DNA of 64,000 nt from an uncultured beta proteobacterium (GTDB lineage: Bacteria; Pseudomonadota; Gammaproteobacteria; Burkholderiales; Burkholderiaceae_C). Shown one piece after another: positions 1 through 8,862 of the stretch; position 1 is the stretch's first letter; every line of letters starts with the position of its first letter. The stretch spans positions 80,078 through 144,077 of the forward strand of contig CAIJRK010000003.1 of assembly GCA_903823025.1 (NCBI GenBank). The letters run 5' to 3'. The notes under the pieces were generated by a model. That model was not told the origin of the DNA and did no database searches. It saw only the letters and a list, made by a program, of their open reading frames with translations. The position numbers were made by a program, and so were the translations under genes.

Positions 1-414
1 GGGCGCCTGCTGCGCCATGGGATGTGCGCGCATACAGTCGGGCACCACGGACGTCGGGTTACCGACGACGTTCAACATGTGCTTGGCAGACTGAACACCT
101 TGTTCGGCGGCGGCCTGAAAAAAGAACGCGGCAGTAGCATCGTTGCGCGGCACGCCTCGTCCGTTGGCATACATCCAGCCCAGGTTGTATTGGGCTTGGG
201 CGTCACCCAGGCGTGCGCTTTTGCAATACAGAGTTGCCGCCATGGCCGGGTCTCGCGTGACCCCTTCGCCGTTCTCCAAGGCGAGCGCTTCGGTACGAAG
301 CAGGACGGCGAGGTTGTTCTGGGTTGTGAGGTCCTGGGCAGACGCGGCCAAGGGTGCCATCGCACTCAAGGCCGCGAGCAACAGGGCGGATAGCGTTGAA
401 AATAGAGGCTGCAT
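1..414 (-). CDS. Secreted Sel1-repeat protein, partial (C-terminus beyond window)
   Basis: Open frame on the minus strand starting at an ATG at 414 and running off the left edge; it is missing from the ORF track because its stop is outside. The protein starts MQPLFSTLSALLLAALSAMA, a typical Sec signal peptide with a cleavage site near ASAQ. It then has Sel1-like (TPR-type) helices: a unit around LGDAQAQYNLGWMYANGRG and another around ATAAFFFQAAAEQG. Sel1 repeats are protein-interaction scaffolds, here in the periplasm. In related bacteria similar N-termini precede a lytic transglycosylase domain, but that part cannot be seen here. The start is chosen because it gives a clean signal peptide. 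Confidence 0.75.
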   Translation of the reverse strand, partial: MQPLFSTLSALLLAALSAMAPLAASAQDLTTQNNLAVLLRTEALALENGEGVTRDPAMAATLYCKSARLGDAQAQYNLGWMYANGRGVPRNDATAAFFFQAAAEQGVQSAKHMLNVVGNPTSVVPDCMRAHPMAQQAP

Positions 415-460
415 GGACGCCAAGTGTCCGTGCTGTGGCCCGCGCAGACTTTGCGTATTG

Positions 461-1519
461 TCAGCGCGCGATTAAACGCAAGCGCGCCGCCGCCTCGCGC
501 AAACTCGCCTCGGTGCTGTCCCAACCCATGCAGGCATCGGTGATGGAAACGCCGTAACGCAAGTCTTGTAGCGCGCCTAATTTCTGGTTGCCTTCAAACA
601 AGTTGGACTCCAGCATCACGCCTTTGATCGAGCGGTTGCCCGCGCTGATCTGATTCACCACATCTTTCATCACCAGCGCTTGCAAGGCGTGGTTTTTGCG
701 TGAATTGCCGTGGCTGCAATCGACCACGATGTTCACCGGCAACTTGGCCGCGATCAACTCGGCCTCGGCTTGCGCAATGGCGACTGAATCGTAGTTGGGC
801 ACCGAGCCACCGCGCAAAATCAAATGCCCCAGCGCGTTGCCCCGGGTTTTGGTAATGGCGACTTGACCGGCACCATCAATGCCCAAAAATGAGTGCGGTT
901 GGGCGGCGGACAACATGGCGTTCAACGCCACTTCCAGATTGCCATCGGTGCCGTTTTTAAAGCCGACCGGGCTTGAAAGACCGCTGGCTAATTCGCGGTG
1001 CGTCTGGCTTTCTGTCGTGCGGGCGCCGATGGCGCTCCAGGCAATCAGGTCGCCCAAATACTGCGGCGTGATCGGATCCAGCGCCTCGGTGCCACAGGGC
1101 AAACCCAAGTCGTTGAGGTCAATCAGCAAACGGCGCGCCAGTTGCAGGCCTTCTTCGATGTGAAACGAGTCGTCCATGCGCGGGTCGTTGACCAGACCTT
1201 TCCAGCCCACGGTGGTGCGCGGCTTCTCAAAATACACGCGCATGACGATGAACAACTGGTCTTTCAGTTCATCGGCCAGCGCTTTAAGACGATGCGCGTA
1301 ATCCATCGCCGCTTTGATGTCGTGAATCGAACACGGCCCGACGACGACAAACAAACGCGGGTCGCGCCCGGTCAAAATGTTGGACAACGTGTGGCGCGCC
1401 TGGCTGACCGTTTGGGTGGCTTGGGCGCTGGCGGGCACATCGTCGTGCAGTTGCGTGGGCGACAGCAGGGTGTGCTGCTCCACCACGTTGAGATTTTCAA
1501 GTTCGGAGGGGAAAGGCAT
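461..1519 (-). CDS. aroG: 3-deoxy-7-phosphoheptulonate synthase (class I DAHP synthase)
   Basis: First enzyme of the shikimate pathway, condensing phosphoenolpyruvate and erythrose 4-phosphate in the cytoplasm. At 352 residues it has the usual length of the AroF/AroG/AroH family. Visible family motifs are VVGPCSIHD near residue 60, MRVYFEKPRTTVGWKGL near 92, GTEALDPITPQYLGDLI near 143, GARTTESQTHRELASG and the late DCSHGNS. The symbol is given by family; feedback type (Phe, Tyr or Trp) cannot be told from sequence alone. It sits downstream of glcF on the same strand with a 90-bp gap and may be independently transcribed. Confidence 0.93.
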   Translation of the reverse strand: MPFPSELENLNVVEQHTLLSPTQLHDDVPASAQATQTVSQARHTLSNILTGRDPRLFVVVGPCSIHDIKAAMDYAHRLKALADELKDQLFIVMRVYFEKPRTTVGWKGLVNDPRMDDSFHIEEGLQLARRLLIDLNDLGLPCGTEALDPITPQYLGDLIAWSAIGARTTESQTHRELASGLSSPVGFKNGTDGNLEVALNAMLSAAQPHSFLGIDGAGQVAITKTRGNALGHLILRGGSVPNYDSVAIAQAEAELIAAKLPVNIVVDCSHGNSRKNHALQALVMKDVVNQISAGNRSIKGVMLESNLFEGNQKLGALQDLRYGVSITDACMGWDSTEASLREAAARLRLIAR

Positions 1520-1609
1520 GGCAGATTCCTGTTTGCAATAGAGAAAACATTAAACCAGACGCGCCCTGCCTTGCCCTTCGCTGAACTGACAGCGCGATTG
1601 AAGGTGCCG

Positions 1610-2887
1610 CTATTTTTGCAAGGCTTCGTCCAGCACTTCAATCCAGTGCCGCACCGGCGTGGTCGTGCCGCTTTGCAAATGCGTGATGCAACCGATGTTG
1701 GCGGAGACGATCACGTCGGGTTTTTCCGCACCAAAGGTGTCGTTCAAATGGCCGAGTTTGCGGTCGCGCAATTGGTAAGCCAAGTCCGGGTTGATGACTG
1801 AATAAGTGCCCGCCGAGCCACAGCACAAGTGCGCCTCGCAGCCGGTGACTTTGACGTCAAAGCCCAGCGCGCCCAAATGCTGCTCCACGCCCCCGCGCAG
1901 TTGCTGGCCGTGTTGCAACGTGCAGGGCGGGTGGAACGCAATGTGCGGCAACGCCTTTTGGGTCGTGGTTGTGTTGTCGGACAAAGGCAACTTGTCGCGC
2001 AGCGATACCGCCAGCTCGGGTAGCCATTCGCTCACGTCGCGGGTTAGTTCGCTGATGCGTGCCGCCTTTGCCGCATACACCGGGTCGTCGCGCAGAATGT
2101 GGCCGTATTCCTTGACGGTGACGCCACAGCCCGACGCGTTCATCAGAATCGCTTCAACGCCGGAGCTTGCTTTTTGCCCTTCGATAAACGGCCACCACGC
2201 ATCAATGTTGGCGCGCATTTCGGCTTTGCCACCCTCTTGGTCGTTCAAGTGAAACTTGACCGCGCCGCAGCAACCCGCCTTGGGCGCAATCACGGTTTGA
2301 ATGCCCGCTGCATCAAACACGCGGGCAGTGGCGCGGTTGATGTTGGGGGCCATCGCCGGTTGCACGCAGCCCGCCAGCATCAAGATTTTGCGGGCGTGTT
2401 CGCGCGTGGGCCAACGACCGGCGTCTTGTTTGACGGGAACTTTGTTTTGCAATGCGGCTGGCAGCAGCGGACGAGCCAGTTGACCCAACGCCATGGCCGG
2501 GGCAAACAGGGGCGACGGCAGGCCTTCTTTCAGCGCCCAGCGTAGCGCACGTTCGCCCAGCGGACGCGGCACTTTGGCGTCCACCAGTTTGCGGCCAATG
2601 TCGAGCAAATGGCCGTAATCTACGCCGGACGGGCAAGTGGTTTCGCAACTGCGGCAGCTCAGGCAGCGATCCAGATGTTGCTGTGTTTTGCGCGTGGGCG
2701 TCGCGCCTTCCAGCACTTGCTTCATCAGGTAGATGCGTCCGCGCGGGCCGTCTAATTCATCACCCAGTAATTGATAGGTGGGGCAAGTGGCGGTGCAAAA
2801 ACCACAGTGAACGCATTTACGAAGAATGGCTTCGGCGGCGAGACCGTCGGTGGTGCCTTTGTATTCGGGGGCTAGATTGGTTTGCAT
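1610..2887 (-). CDS. glcF: Glycolate oxidase iron-sulfur subunit GlcF
   Basis: Electron-transfer subunit of the membrane-associated glycolate oxidase complex GlcDEF, which oxidises glycolate to glyoxylate. The 425-residue protein has two N-terminal 4Fe-4S clusters (CVHCGFCTATCP near residue 26 and CLSCRSCETTCP near 75). It also has two CCG cysteine-rich domains (GCCGAVKFHL and LCCGSAGTYSV). It lies 33 bp downstream of glcE, so the two are probably one transcript. The length is standard for GlcF. No GlcD is present in the window. Confidence 0.93.
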   Translation of the reverse strand: MQTNLAPEYKGTTDGLAAEAILRKCVHCGFCTATCPTYQLLGDELDGPRGRIYLMKQVLEGATPTRKTQQHLDRCLSCRSCETTCPSGVDYGHLLDIGRKLVDAKVPRPLGERALRWALKEGLPSPLFAPAMALGQLARPLLPAALQNKVPVKQDAGRWPTREHARKILMLAGCVQPAMAPNINRATARVFDAAGIQTVIAPKAGCCGAVKFHLNDQEGGKAEMRANIDAWWPFIEGQKASSGVEAILMNASGCGVTVKEYGHILRDDPVYAAKAARISELTRDVSEWLPELAVSLRDKLPLSDNTTTTQKALPHIAFHPPCTLQHGQQLRGGVEQHLGALGFDVKVTGCEAHLCCGSAGTYSVINPDLAYQLRDRKLGHLNDTFGAEKPDVIVSANIGCITHLQSGTTTPVRHWIEVLDEALQK

Positions 2888-2920
2888 ATAGGAGGTGTTA
2901 TTTCAGCGCACGCTGTCAAG

Positions 2921-4093
2921 TTAAAACGCCGGGTAAAGACGACCACGGTTAAAAATACCGGCGGGGTCAAACTCGGCTTTCAAGCGTTGGTGAATCAGGG
3001 TCAGTGCAGGTGTCAAGGGGCTAAAGCGGGCTTGGGCTGCCGTGCCAATGTCATGCGCCATGAAGAGGGTCACCGTGGCGCCGACTTTAGCGACAGCTTG
3101 ACGCAGTTGCGTCTGGACCGACAATGGCGCCCACAGCCAACGCTGGCCGCCGTGCCATTCGATCAGTTGCGCATAGGGCAGATCAAGCACGGGCGCGGTT
3201 TGCGGCAAACTCAGACGCCACAGCACCAGCGGGTCGTGTTCTTTTGAGGTCGGCTGGGCTGTTTGCCGTGTTTGTGAGGTTTGCGGTACAAAAAATGGCG
3301 AACGCAAATCACGGCTGTTTTCCCAATAAGGAAAAGCTTGCGCATTGTTCAGACGCGTACCGGGCACGGCTTGCGTCATCTTGCGACACGCTGACTCGAC
3401 GGCTGCAACGGCACCACGCAGGCGTACCCATAATTGTTCGGGTTGACCTGCGGCGGTGTCATCGCGCACCCAGCAACTGGCGTTCAGGGGCAGCGGCTGG
3501 CCGCCCCATTGGTGCAGTCGGGCTAACGCTGCGGCTTGATCTAATTCAAAAACCAGGGTGGCTTCAGCTGGGGCTACCGGCAGCACCTTGAGTGAAATCT
3601 CGGTCAAAACACCGAGCGTTCCCAAGGCGCCCACCATCAGGCGCGAGACGTCATAACCCGCCACGTTTTTCATAACCTGCCCGCCAAACGTGAGTAAGTC
3701 GCCTTTGCCATTGAGGAGCTTGACGCCCAAAACAAAGTCACGCACAGCGCCGACACTGGCACGGGATGGCCCGCTCAAACCCGCCGCGACCATGCCGCCA
3801 ACAGTGGCCTCGGGGCCAAAGCGGGGCGGCTCAAAGGCCAGACATTGCCCTTTTTCAGCCAGCGCGGTTTCCAGCGCTAGCAGCGGTGTGCCCGCGCCCA
3901 CGGTCACAACCAGTTCACTGGGTTCGTAGCTGGTGATGCCGCTGAGGGGGCGCACATCCAACAATTCGCCTTGTAGTGATTCGCCGTAAAAGTCTTTGGT
4001 GGCGCCACCGCGAATGCGTAACGGGGTGCAGTCGGCGGTTGCGGCACGAATGCGGTCAGTGATCTGACGGAGTGAAAAGTCCAGAGTATTCAT
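2921..4093 (-). CDS. glcE: Glycolate oxidase FAD-binding subunit GlcE
   Basis: FAD-binding (PCMH-type) subunit of glycolate oxidase. N-terminal flavin-binding signatures include LRIRGGATKDFYG, the stretch ELVVTVGAGTPL and the segment PEATVGGMVAAGLSGPSR. A second motif, GGQVMKNVAGYDVSRL, is typical of GlcE. The ORF track starts at 4114, but the ATG at 4093 (MNTLDFSL) aligns better with the family, so that start is used (390 residues). It precedes glcF on the same strand. In many bacteria the order is glcD-glcE-glcF; here the upstream neighbour is an SMP-30-like gene. Confidence 0.9.
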   Translation of the reverse strand: MNTLDFSLRQITDRIRAATADCTPLRIRGGATKDFYGESLQGELLDVRPLSGITSYEPSELVVTVGAGTPLLALETALAEKGQCLAFEPPRFGPEATVGGMVAAGLSGPSRASVGAVRDFVLGVKLLNGKGDLLTFGGQVMKNVAGYDVSRLMVGALGTLGVLTEISLKVLPVAPAEATLVFELDQAAALARLHQWGGQPLPLNASCWVRDDTAAGQPEQLWVRLRGAVAAVESACRKMTQAVPGTRLNNAQAFPYWENSRDLRSPFFVPQTSQTRQTAQPTSKEHDPLVLWRLSLPQTAPVLDLPYAQLIEWHGGQRWLWAPLSVQTQLRQAVAKVGATVTLFMAHDIGTAAQARFSPLTPALTLIHQRLKAEFDPAGIFNRGRLYPAF

Positions 4094-4161
4094 GCGCCAA
4101 ATAGTAAGGGGCAATCAGCCCCTTGCGTTTGAATTTTTTGAACCGTTTGGATGCTAAAAAT

Positions 4162-5112
4162 TTAGTCACTAAAGTAGTTGACCGGCAACCCAGGCACTTC
4201 AACCCGCCTTGAAAACACACAACCGGACAACGGGAAGGCCGCCAGTTCTGCGGCGCTGCGGCCATGGCGGGCGCTGGTGAGGAATATAGTTTTTAAATCG
4301 TCGCCGCCAAAACAAGGCATCGTGGGGCACTGCACGGGCGTGGCAAATTCGGCCAGCAGCGTGCCATCCGGTGCAAACTGGCAGACCCGGCGACCCTCAA
4401 ACAGGGCGACAAAGTAGTTGCCCTGTATGTCCACGGCAGCGCCATCCGGGCGACCCCGGTAGCCGCCGTTATCTGGGGTTGGGTCAAACTGCCAACCCGC
4501 CGGTTTGGGGATGAATTGGGCCAGGATACGAGGCCTTGTCAAGGCGTTGGTTTGCACCTCAAAGTCCCAGGCGTGCACGGTGTGGCTGGGCGTGTCGGCC
4601 CAATACAAGGTGCGCCCATCAGGACTCCAGGCCAAGCCATTGGCGGTGGTGACGGGCCAGGTGCGCGGGTCGATCTTGCGTTCTATTTGGGGTGCGCGGC
4701 CACCCCGGCAGTCCAGTGAATAAAGCGCGGCGTTGCGGGCTATTTTGGTTTCGTCAACCGTGCCAATCCAGAAGCGCCCCAGTGCGTCGCACTTGCCATC
4801 GTTGGCGCGCAGATGCGCCGGGTCGGCCTCAAGTGTGGCGATGTGCACCAGCGGCCCGTGCCAGTTGCGGGCACGAAAGACGCCGTGGCGCAACGCGATG
4901 ACCAAGCCGCCGCTGGCCGCCGGGGCGATGCAGCCCGGCTCACTGGGCATGTCCCAGGTTTCCACCGTGCCTTGCGCCGGGGCCATTCTCAAAATTTGTT
5001 TGCCTGAAATATCGACCCAGTACAGGCGCTGCTCCTGCGGATGCCAAAACGGCGATTCGCCGAGTTCACAAGGTTGGGTAGTGGCGGCTTGCCAGGGGTT
5101 GTTCGCGTGCAT
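4162..5112 (-). CDS. SMP-30/gluconolactonase family protein
   Basis: A 316-residue six-bladed beta-propeller of the SMP-30/gluconolactonase/LRE family, cytoplasmic metal-dependent lactonases that open sugar lactones. Characteristic pieces are LGESPFWHPQEQRLYWVDI at the N-terminus, NDGKCDALGRFWIGT (metal-binding Asn/Asp region), ANGLAWSPDGRTLYWADT and PDGAAVDIQGNYFVALFEG. The metal-ligand set (Glu18, the Asn of TANGLAWS, the Asp of RPDGAAVD) looks intact. It lies 68 bp upstream of glcE on the same strand, so it may belong to the same carbon-use operon. The exact substrate is unknown. Confidence 0.88.
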   Translation of the reverse strand: MHANNPWQAATTQPCELGESPFWHPQEQRLYWVDISGKQILRMAPAQGTVETWDMPSEPGCIAPAASGGLVIALRHGVFRARNWHGPLVHIATLEADPAHLRANDGKCDALGRFWIGTVDETKIARNAALYSLDCRGGRAPQIERKIDPRTWPVTTANGLAWSPDGRTLYWADTPSHTVHAWDFEVQTNALTRPRILAQFIPKPAGWQFDPTPDNGGYRGRPDGAAVDIQGNYFVALFEGRRVCQFAPDGTLLAEFATPVQCPTMPCFGGDDLKTIFLTSARHGRSAAELAAFPLSGCVFSRRVEVPGLPVNYFSD

Positions 5113-5156
5113 GAGATGTGGTTTTTCGATAATGGCGTTGCGCCTCGGTGGCGGGT

Positions 5157-5762
5157 TTAACGCGCAGTCAATGCAAGATAAGCCGTGCGTGTCTGCGGCG
5201 ACACGGCCGCCAGCAATTGTTCATAAGTCGTTTTGTGGCGCGCCATCAAGCGGGCTGATGCCACTGTTTTGGAACGGCAAAACCAGTGACAGGTGTGTTG
5301 CATTAAAAACAGTTCGGCTGACAGCGTAAAGGCCTTGTCTTTGGGGCTTTTGTTTTGCTCGTTTTGTGCCACTTGCGTGAGGCCTTGCGCGTGCAGGCGC
5401 AGCGCGGCTCGCATATCAAATGTAGCGTCGGGAAAAAGTTGGTTCGCGTAGGGTAAGGCCAGGGCGAGTTTGCTGACCCGCGCATCGGCCTCGCTGACTT
5501 TTGAAAACTCGGTAGCCAAGCGATTGAACTGCCCGCACAGCGCGGTCTCGGACGTGCTCAGGATGTTCCAGATTTGGGTCTGGCGTTGGGGATCCGTTTC
5601 GCCGAGCGCACGCAGGTAACCGTTGGCCAGGTCTTCCATCAATTTTTCAATCTGGTGTTGTCCGAGATGATGGCCCAACAGGGCAATGCGTTTGTTTTGA
5701 TCTCTTGATTTGAGTGCGTAGGCGCTGATAGCAATCAACATCAGCAGCGTAAATAGTTCCAT
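5157..5762 (-). CDS. Hypothetical membrane-anchored protein
   Basis: I do not recognise a family. From the ATG at 5762 (MELFTLLMLIAISAYALK) the protein is 201 residues with one N-terminal hydrophobic segment and then a helical soluble domain (GLAxGYLRALGETDPQ-like region, SKLALALPYANQLFPD). The track start at 5843 adds 27 residues that overlap the terminator hairpin of amtB, so the shorter start is preferred. It ends 44 bp before the SMP-30 gene on the same strand. It probably acts at the inner membrane, but no function can be assigned. Confidence 0.6.
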   Translation of the reverse strand: MELFTLLMLIAISAYALKSRDQNKRIALLGHHLGQHQIEKLMEDLANGYLRALGETDPQRQTQIWNILSTSETALCGQFNRLATEFSKVSEADARVSKLALALPYANQLFPDATFDMRAALRLHAQGLTQVAQNEQNKSPKDKAFTLSAELFLMQHTCHWFCRSKTVASARLMARHKTTYEQLLAAVSPQTRTAYLALTAR

Positions 5763-5816
5763 GAAGTCGTGTCGGTGTCGTTGAAGTAGGACTTGAGTGT
5801 AGTGGTGGCTGAAACT

Positions 5817-5851
5817 AAAAAGCCCACTGATGCACAAGGGCACCAGTGGGC
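5817..5851 (-). terminator. Rho-independent terminator of glnK-amtB
   Basis: On the minus strand, an 8-bp stem GCCCACTG / CAGTGGGC with a 14-base loop (5822-5851) is followed by TTTTTAG. It lies 43 bp past the amtB stop, the right place and direction to end the glnK-amtB transcript. Confidence 0.7.
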
Positions 5852-5893
5852 GGGTCGCCTCAGGGCGACGTCAGGCGGCGGTTGCCGACTGGA

Positions 5894-7270
5894 TTAACGG
5901 TTGTAAGCGGTTTCGCCGTGCGACGTGATGTCGAGGCCTTCGCGCTCGTCTTCTTCGCTCACACGCAGACCGATGGTCAGATCCACAATCTTGTAGGCAA
6001 TGAAGGCCACAATCCCTGACCATGCCATTGTGATGAGCACGCCTTCAGCTTGAATAAACACTTGGCTGGCGATAGAAAAATCGGCTTTGCCTGTGCCGCC
6101 CAAACTTGGGGCCGTGAACACGCCGGTGAGCAAAGCGCCCAAAATGCCGCCTACGCCGTGGATCCCAAAGACATCCAGCGAGTCATCGGCGCCGAGCATT
6201 CTCTTGAGACCACCAATGCCCCACAGACAAATAAAGCCAGACAGCAAGCCGATGACAATGGCACCCATTGGGCCGACTGAACCGCACGCCGGTGTAATAG
6301 CAACCAGACCGGCCACCGCACCCGAAGCCGCACCCAGCATGGAGGCTTTGCCTTTGGCCATCGTTTCACCGATACACCAAGCCAAGATGGCAGCAGCCGT
6401 AGCCACCAGCGTGTTGATGAAGGCCAGCGTTGCGCCGCCATTGGCTTCCAGGTTGGAACCAGCGTTAAAGCCGAACCAGCCCACCCACAGCAGCGAAGCG
6501 CCCACCATTGTCAGTGTCAGGCTGTGCGGGGCCATGGCTTCTTTGCCGTAACCGATGCGTTTGCCCACCATGTAGGCACCGACCAAACCCGCCACAGCGG
6601 CATTGATGTGCACCACAGTGCCACCCGCAAAGTCCAGCGCGCCCTTGCTCAACAGATAACCGCCAGCGCCCCACACCATGTGGGCAATCGGCAAGTAGCT
6701 AAACGTGAACCAAATTGCGCAAAACAGCAAGACGGCGGCAAACTTCATGCGCTCGGCAAAGGAGCCGACGATCAGGGCGCAGGTAATGCCTGCAAACGTC
6801 GCCTGGAAGGCGATAAAGATGAATTCAGGAATCTTCGCCGTCGGGGTGAACGTGTCGGCCAGCGAGTCGGGCGTCACGCCTAACAGGAACAACTTGTCAA
6901 AGTTGCCGATGATCAAACCTGAGCCACCGAATGCCAGTGTGTAGCCATAAATGACCCACAGCACGGAGGTCATGGCGAAGACCACCATCACCTGCATCAA
7001 CACCGACAGCATATTTTTGCTGCGCACCAAGCCGCCATAAAACAGGGCCAGGCCGGGAACAATCATCAAAATGACCAACAAAGTGGACATCATCATCCAG
7101 GCCGTGTCGCCTTTGTCAACGGTAGCGACAGGCGCGGCCGGGGCGGCATCCACCACGGCCGCCATAAGGGTTGTCGCGGATGGGGCTGCTTCCGGGGTTT
7201 GTGCCAGTGCAGCGCCACCACAGGCGAGCAGACTTAAACCCAAAGCCAGGGAGGTCAATAGTTTTTTCAT
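5894..7270 (-). CDS. amtB: Ammonium transporter Amt
   Basis: Inner-membrane trimeric ammonium channel. The start is placed at 7270 (MKKLLTSLALGLSLLACGG), which gives a signal peptide typical of proteobacterial AmtB; the longer track ORF overlaps glnK. An Ala/Pro-rich linker is followed by eleven predicted membrane segments. Family marks include DTAWMMMSTLLVILMIVPGLALFYGG, FAGGTVVHINAAVAGLVGAY (pore His region), VGWFGFNAGSNLEANG and FGIHGVGGILGALLTG (second pore His). Length 458 residues is normal. It lies 34 bp downstream of glnK, the standard partner whose product blocks the channel when nitrogen is plentiful. Confidence 0.95.
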   Translation of the reverse strand: MKKLLTSLALGLSLLACGGAALAQTPEAAPSATTLMAAVVDAAPAAPVATVDKGDTAWMMMSTLLVILMIVPGLALFYGGLVRSKNMLSVLMQVMVVFAMTSVLWVIYGYTLAFGGSGLIIGNFDKLFLLGVTPDSLADTFTPTAKIPEFIFIAFQATFAGITCALIVGSFAERMKFAAVLLFCAIWFTFSYLPIAHMVWGAGGYLLSKGALDFAGGTVVHINAAVAGLVGAYMVGKRIGYGKEAMAPHSLTLTMVGASLLWVGWFGFNAGSNLEANGGATLAFINTLVATAAAILAWCIGETMAKGKASMLGAASGAVAGLVAITPACGSVGPMGAIVIGLLSGFICLWGIGGLKRMLGADDSLDVFGIHGVGGILGALLTGVFTAPSLGGTGKADFSIASQVFIQAEGVLITMAWSGIVAFIAYKIVDLTIGLRVSEEDEREGLDITSHGETAYNR

Positions 7271-7304
7271 AAGAGTGTGTTCTCGTATCGGTTGAGCGAG
7301 GGCG

Positions 7305-7679
<375 letters not shown>

Positions 7680-7685
7680 TTACAC

Positions 7686-7701
7686 GCATGGTTCATGCCA
7701 A
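7686..7701 (-). promoter_or_regulatory. Candidate sigma-54 promoter of glnK-amtB
   Basis: On the minus strand the sequence TTGGCATGAACCATGC has GG and GC ten bases apart, matching the -24/-12 pattern of sigma-54 promoters. It lies 43 bp upstream of the glnK ATG. NtrC-activated sigma-54 promoters in front of glnK-amtB are well known in proteobacteria. No NtrC site was identified with confidence. Confidence 0.5.
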
Positions 7702-7850
7702 TAAATGCTTGAGTTTCAGGCTCATGGGAGACGTTTTTGGTAAATTCTTTGGACTAAGATAAATGAATAAATAAATAGAATGCACCATTTAAGTGCGTTA
7801 AATCCGGGGCCATCACGTCGGGATGCGCACCCTTTTAGAGAGGAATCCAC

Positions 7851-8732
7851 ATGAGTCTTTCTTTGGTGCAAAGCCGCGCCTTGCTGGGTCTGGACGCTGC
7901 CGCTGTTACGGTGGAGGTTCATCTGGCGAATGGATTGCCCAGTTTTACTTTGGTCGGGTTGGCTGACGTGGAGGTCAAAGAGGCGCGTGAGCGGGTGCGT
8001 TGTGCGATTCAAAACTCGGGCCTTGAGTTCCCGTATAACAAACGCATCACCGTTAATTTGGCGCCAGCGGATTTGCCCAAAGATTCGGGACGTTTTGATT
8101 TGCCGATTGCGCTGGGTATTCTGGCCGCCAGCGGGCAGATTGATGCAGCCCGGCTGGCCGGTTATGAATTTGCCGGTGAGTTGTCGTTGTCCGGCGAATT
8201 GCGCCCGGTGCGCGGTGCGCTCGCCATGAGCTTGGCGTTGCACGCCGGACGGGTCGTGACCCAATTGGTGTTGCCCCCGGACAGTGCCGAAGAAGCCGCG
8301 CTGGTGCCTGATGCCCAGGTGTACCGGGCGCGTCATTTGCTGGACGTGGTTCAGCATTTTTTGCCACAAACCTCTGACGCGCCACCGCCGGAGCCGTCGC
8401 CGGGCTGGTCGCGTGTCACGGCCATTGCACACGCGCCAGCCCTTCAGTACCCGGACATGGCGGATGTCAAAGGCCAACTCGGTGCCAAACGGGCGCTGGA
8501 GATTGCAGCGGCGGGCGGTCACAGTTTGTTGCTGATGGGGCCGCCCGGCTCGGGCAAGTCGATGCTGGCGCAACGCTTTGCAGGTCTGCTTCCTGCCATG
8601 ACGACTGACGAGGCGCTGCAAAGTGCGGCGGTTGCCAGTTTGGGCGGGCACTTTTCATTAGACCGTTGGGCGCAGCGTCCTACTTGCAGTCCGCACCATA
8701 CGGCCAGTGCCGTGGCATTGGTCGGCGGCGGT
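7851..8732 (+). pseudogene. comM: comM (yifB), 5' part, disrupted by transposon
   Basis: N-terminal 294 codons of ComM, the Mg-chelatase-like AAA+ branch-migration helicase that helps integrate DNA during natural transformation. It starts MSLSLVQSRALLGLDAAAVTVEV after a GAGAGG ribosome site and contains the Walker A motif LLLMGPPGSGKSMLAQRF. The reading frame is normal up to ASAVALVGGG and then enters transposon sequence (CHFQKLLRHF, stop at 8765). Joined to codons from 41121, the protein continues SPPRPGEISLAHHG with no frame change, giving about 512 residues, the expected ComM length. The truncated product lacks Walker B and most of the AAA module, so it is almost surely inactive. Confidence 0.96.
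8728..8732. repeat. Target site duplication GCGGT, left copy
   Basis: GCGGT directly precedes the transposon's TGT terminus and is repeated exactly at 41116-41120 after the ACA terminus. Five-bp duplications are the signature of Tn7-like transposition. Confidence 0.95.
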
Positions 8733-8777
8733 TGTCATTTTCAGAAATTGCTGCGACATTTTTGAATAGGGTGCGAC
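8733..8777 (+). repeat. Left transposon end with TnsB-type binding repeats
   Basis: The terminal TGT (8733) is followed by two copies of GTGCGACAT-like sequence, with cores TGCGAC at 8752-8757 and 8772-8777, 20 bp apart. The same core recurs at the right end. Spaced repeats of about 20 bp with a terminal TGT are the usual TnsB binding array of Tn7-like elements. Confidence 0.8.
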
Positions 8778-8862
8778 ATAACGTAGTATTAGCGTTGTCA
8801 ATTTCCATTTCTGGTTGGTGCCCACATTTGCCGATGATAGGTGGGCATTCGACTCGTTAACT

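Noticed and set aside
7722-8651. 309-residue minus-strand ORF opposite comM and its upstream region
   Set aside because: Composition is typical of an antisense frame (Arg/Gln/His-rich) and it overlaps comM completely.
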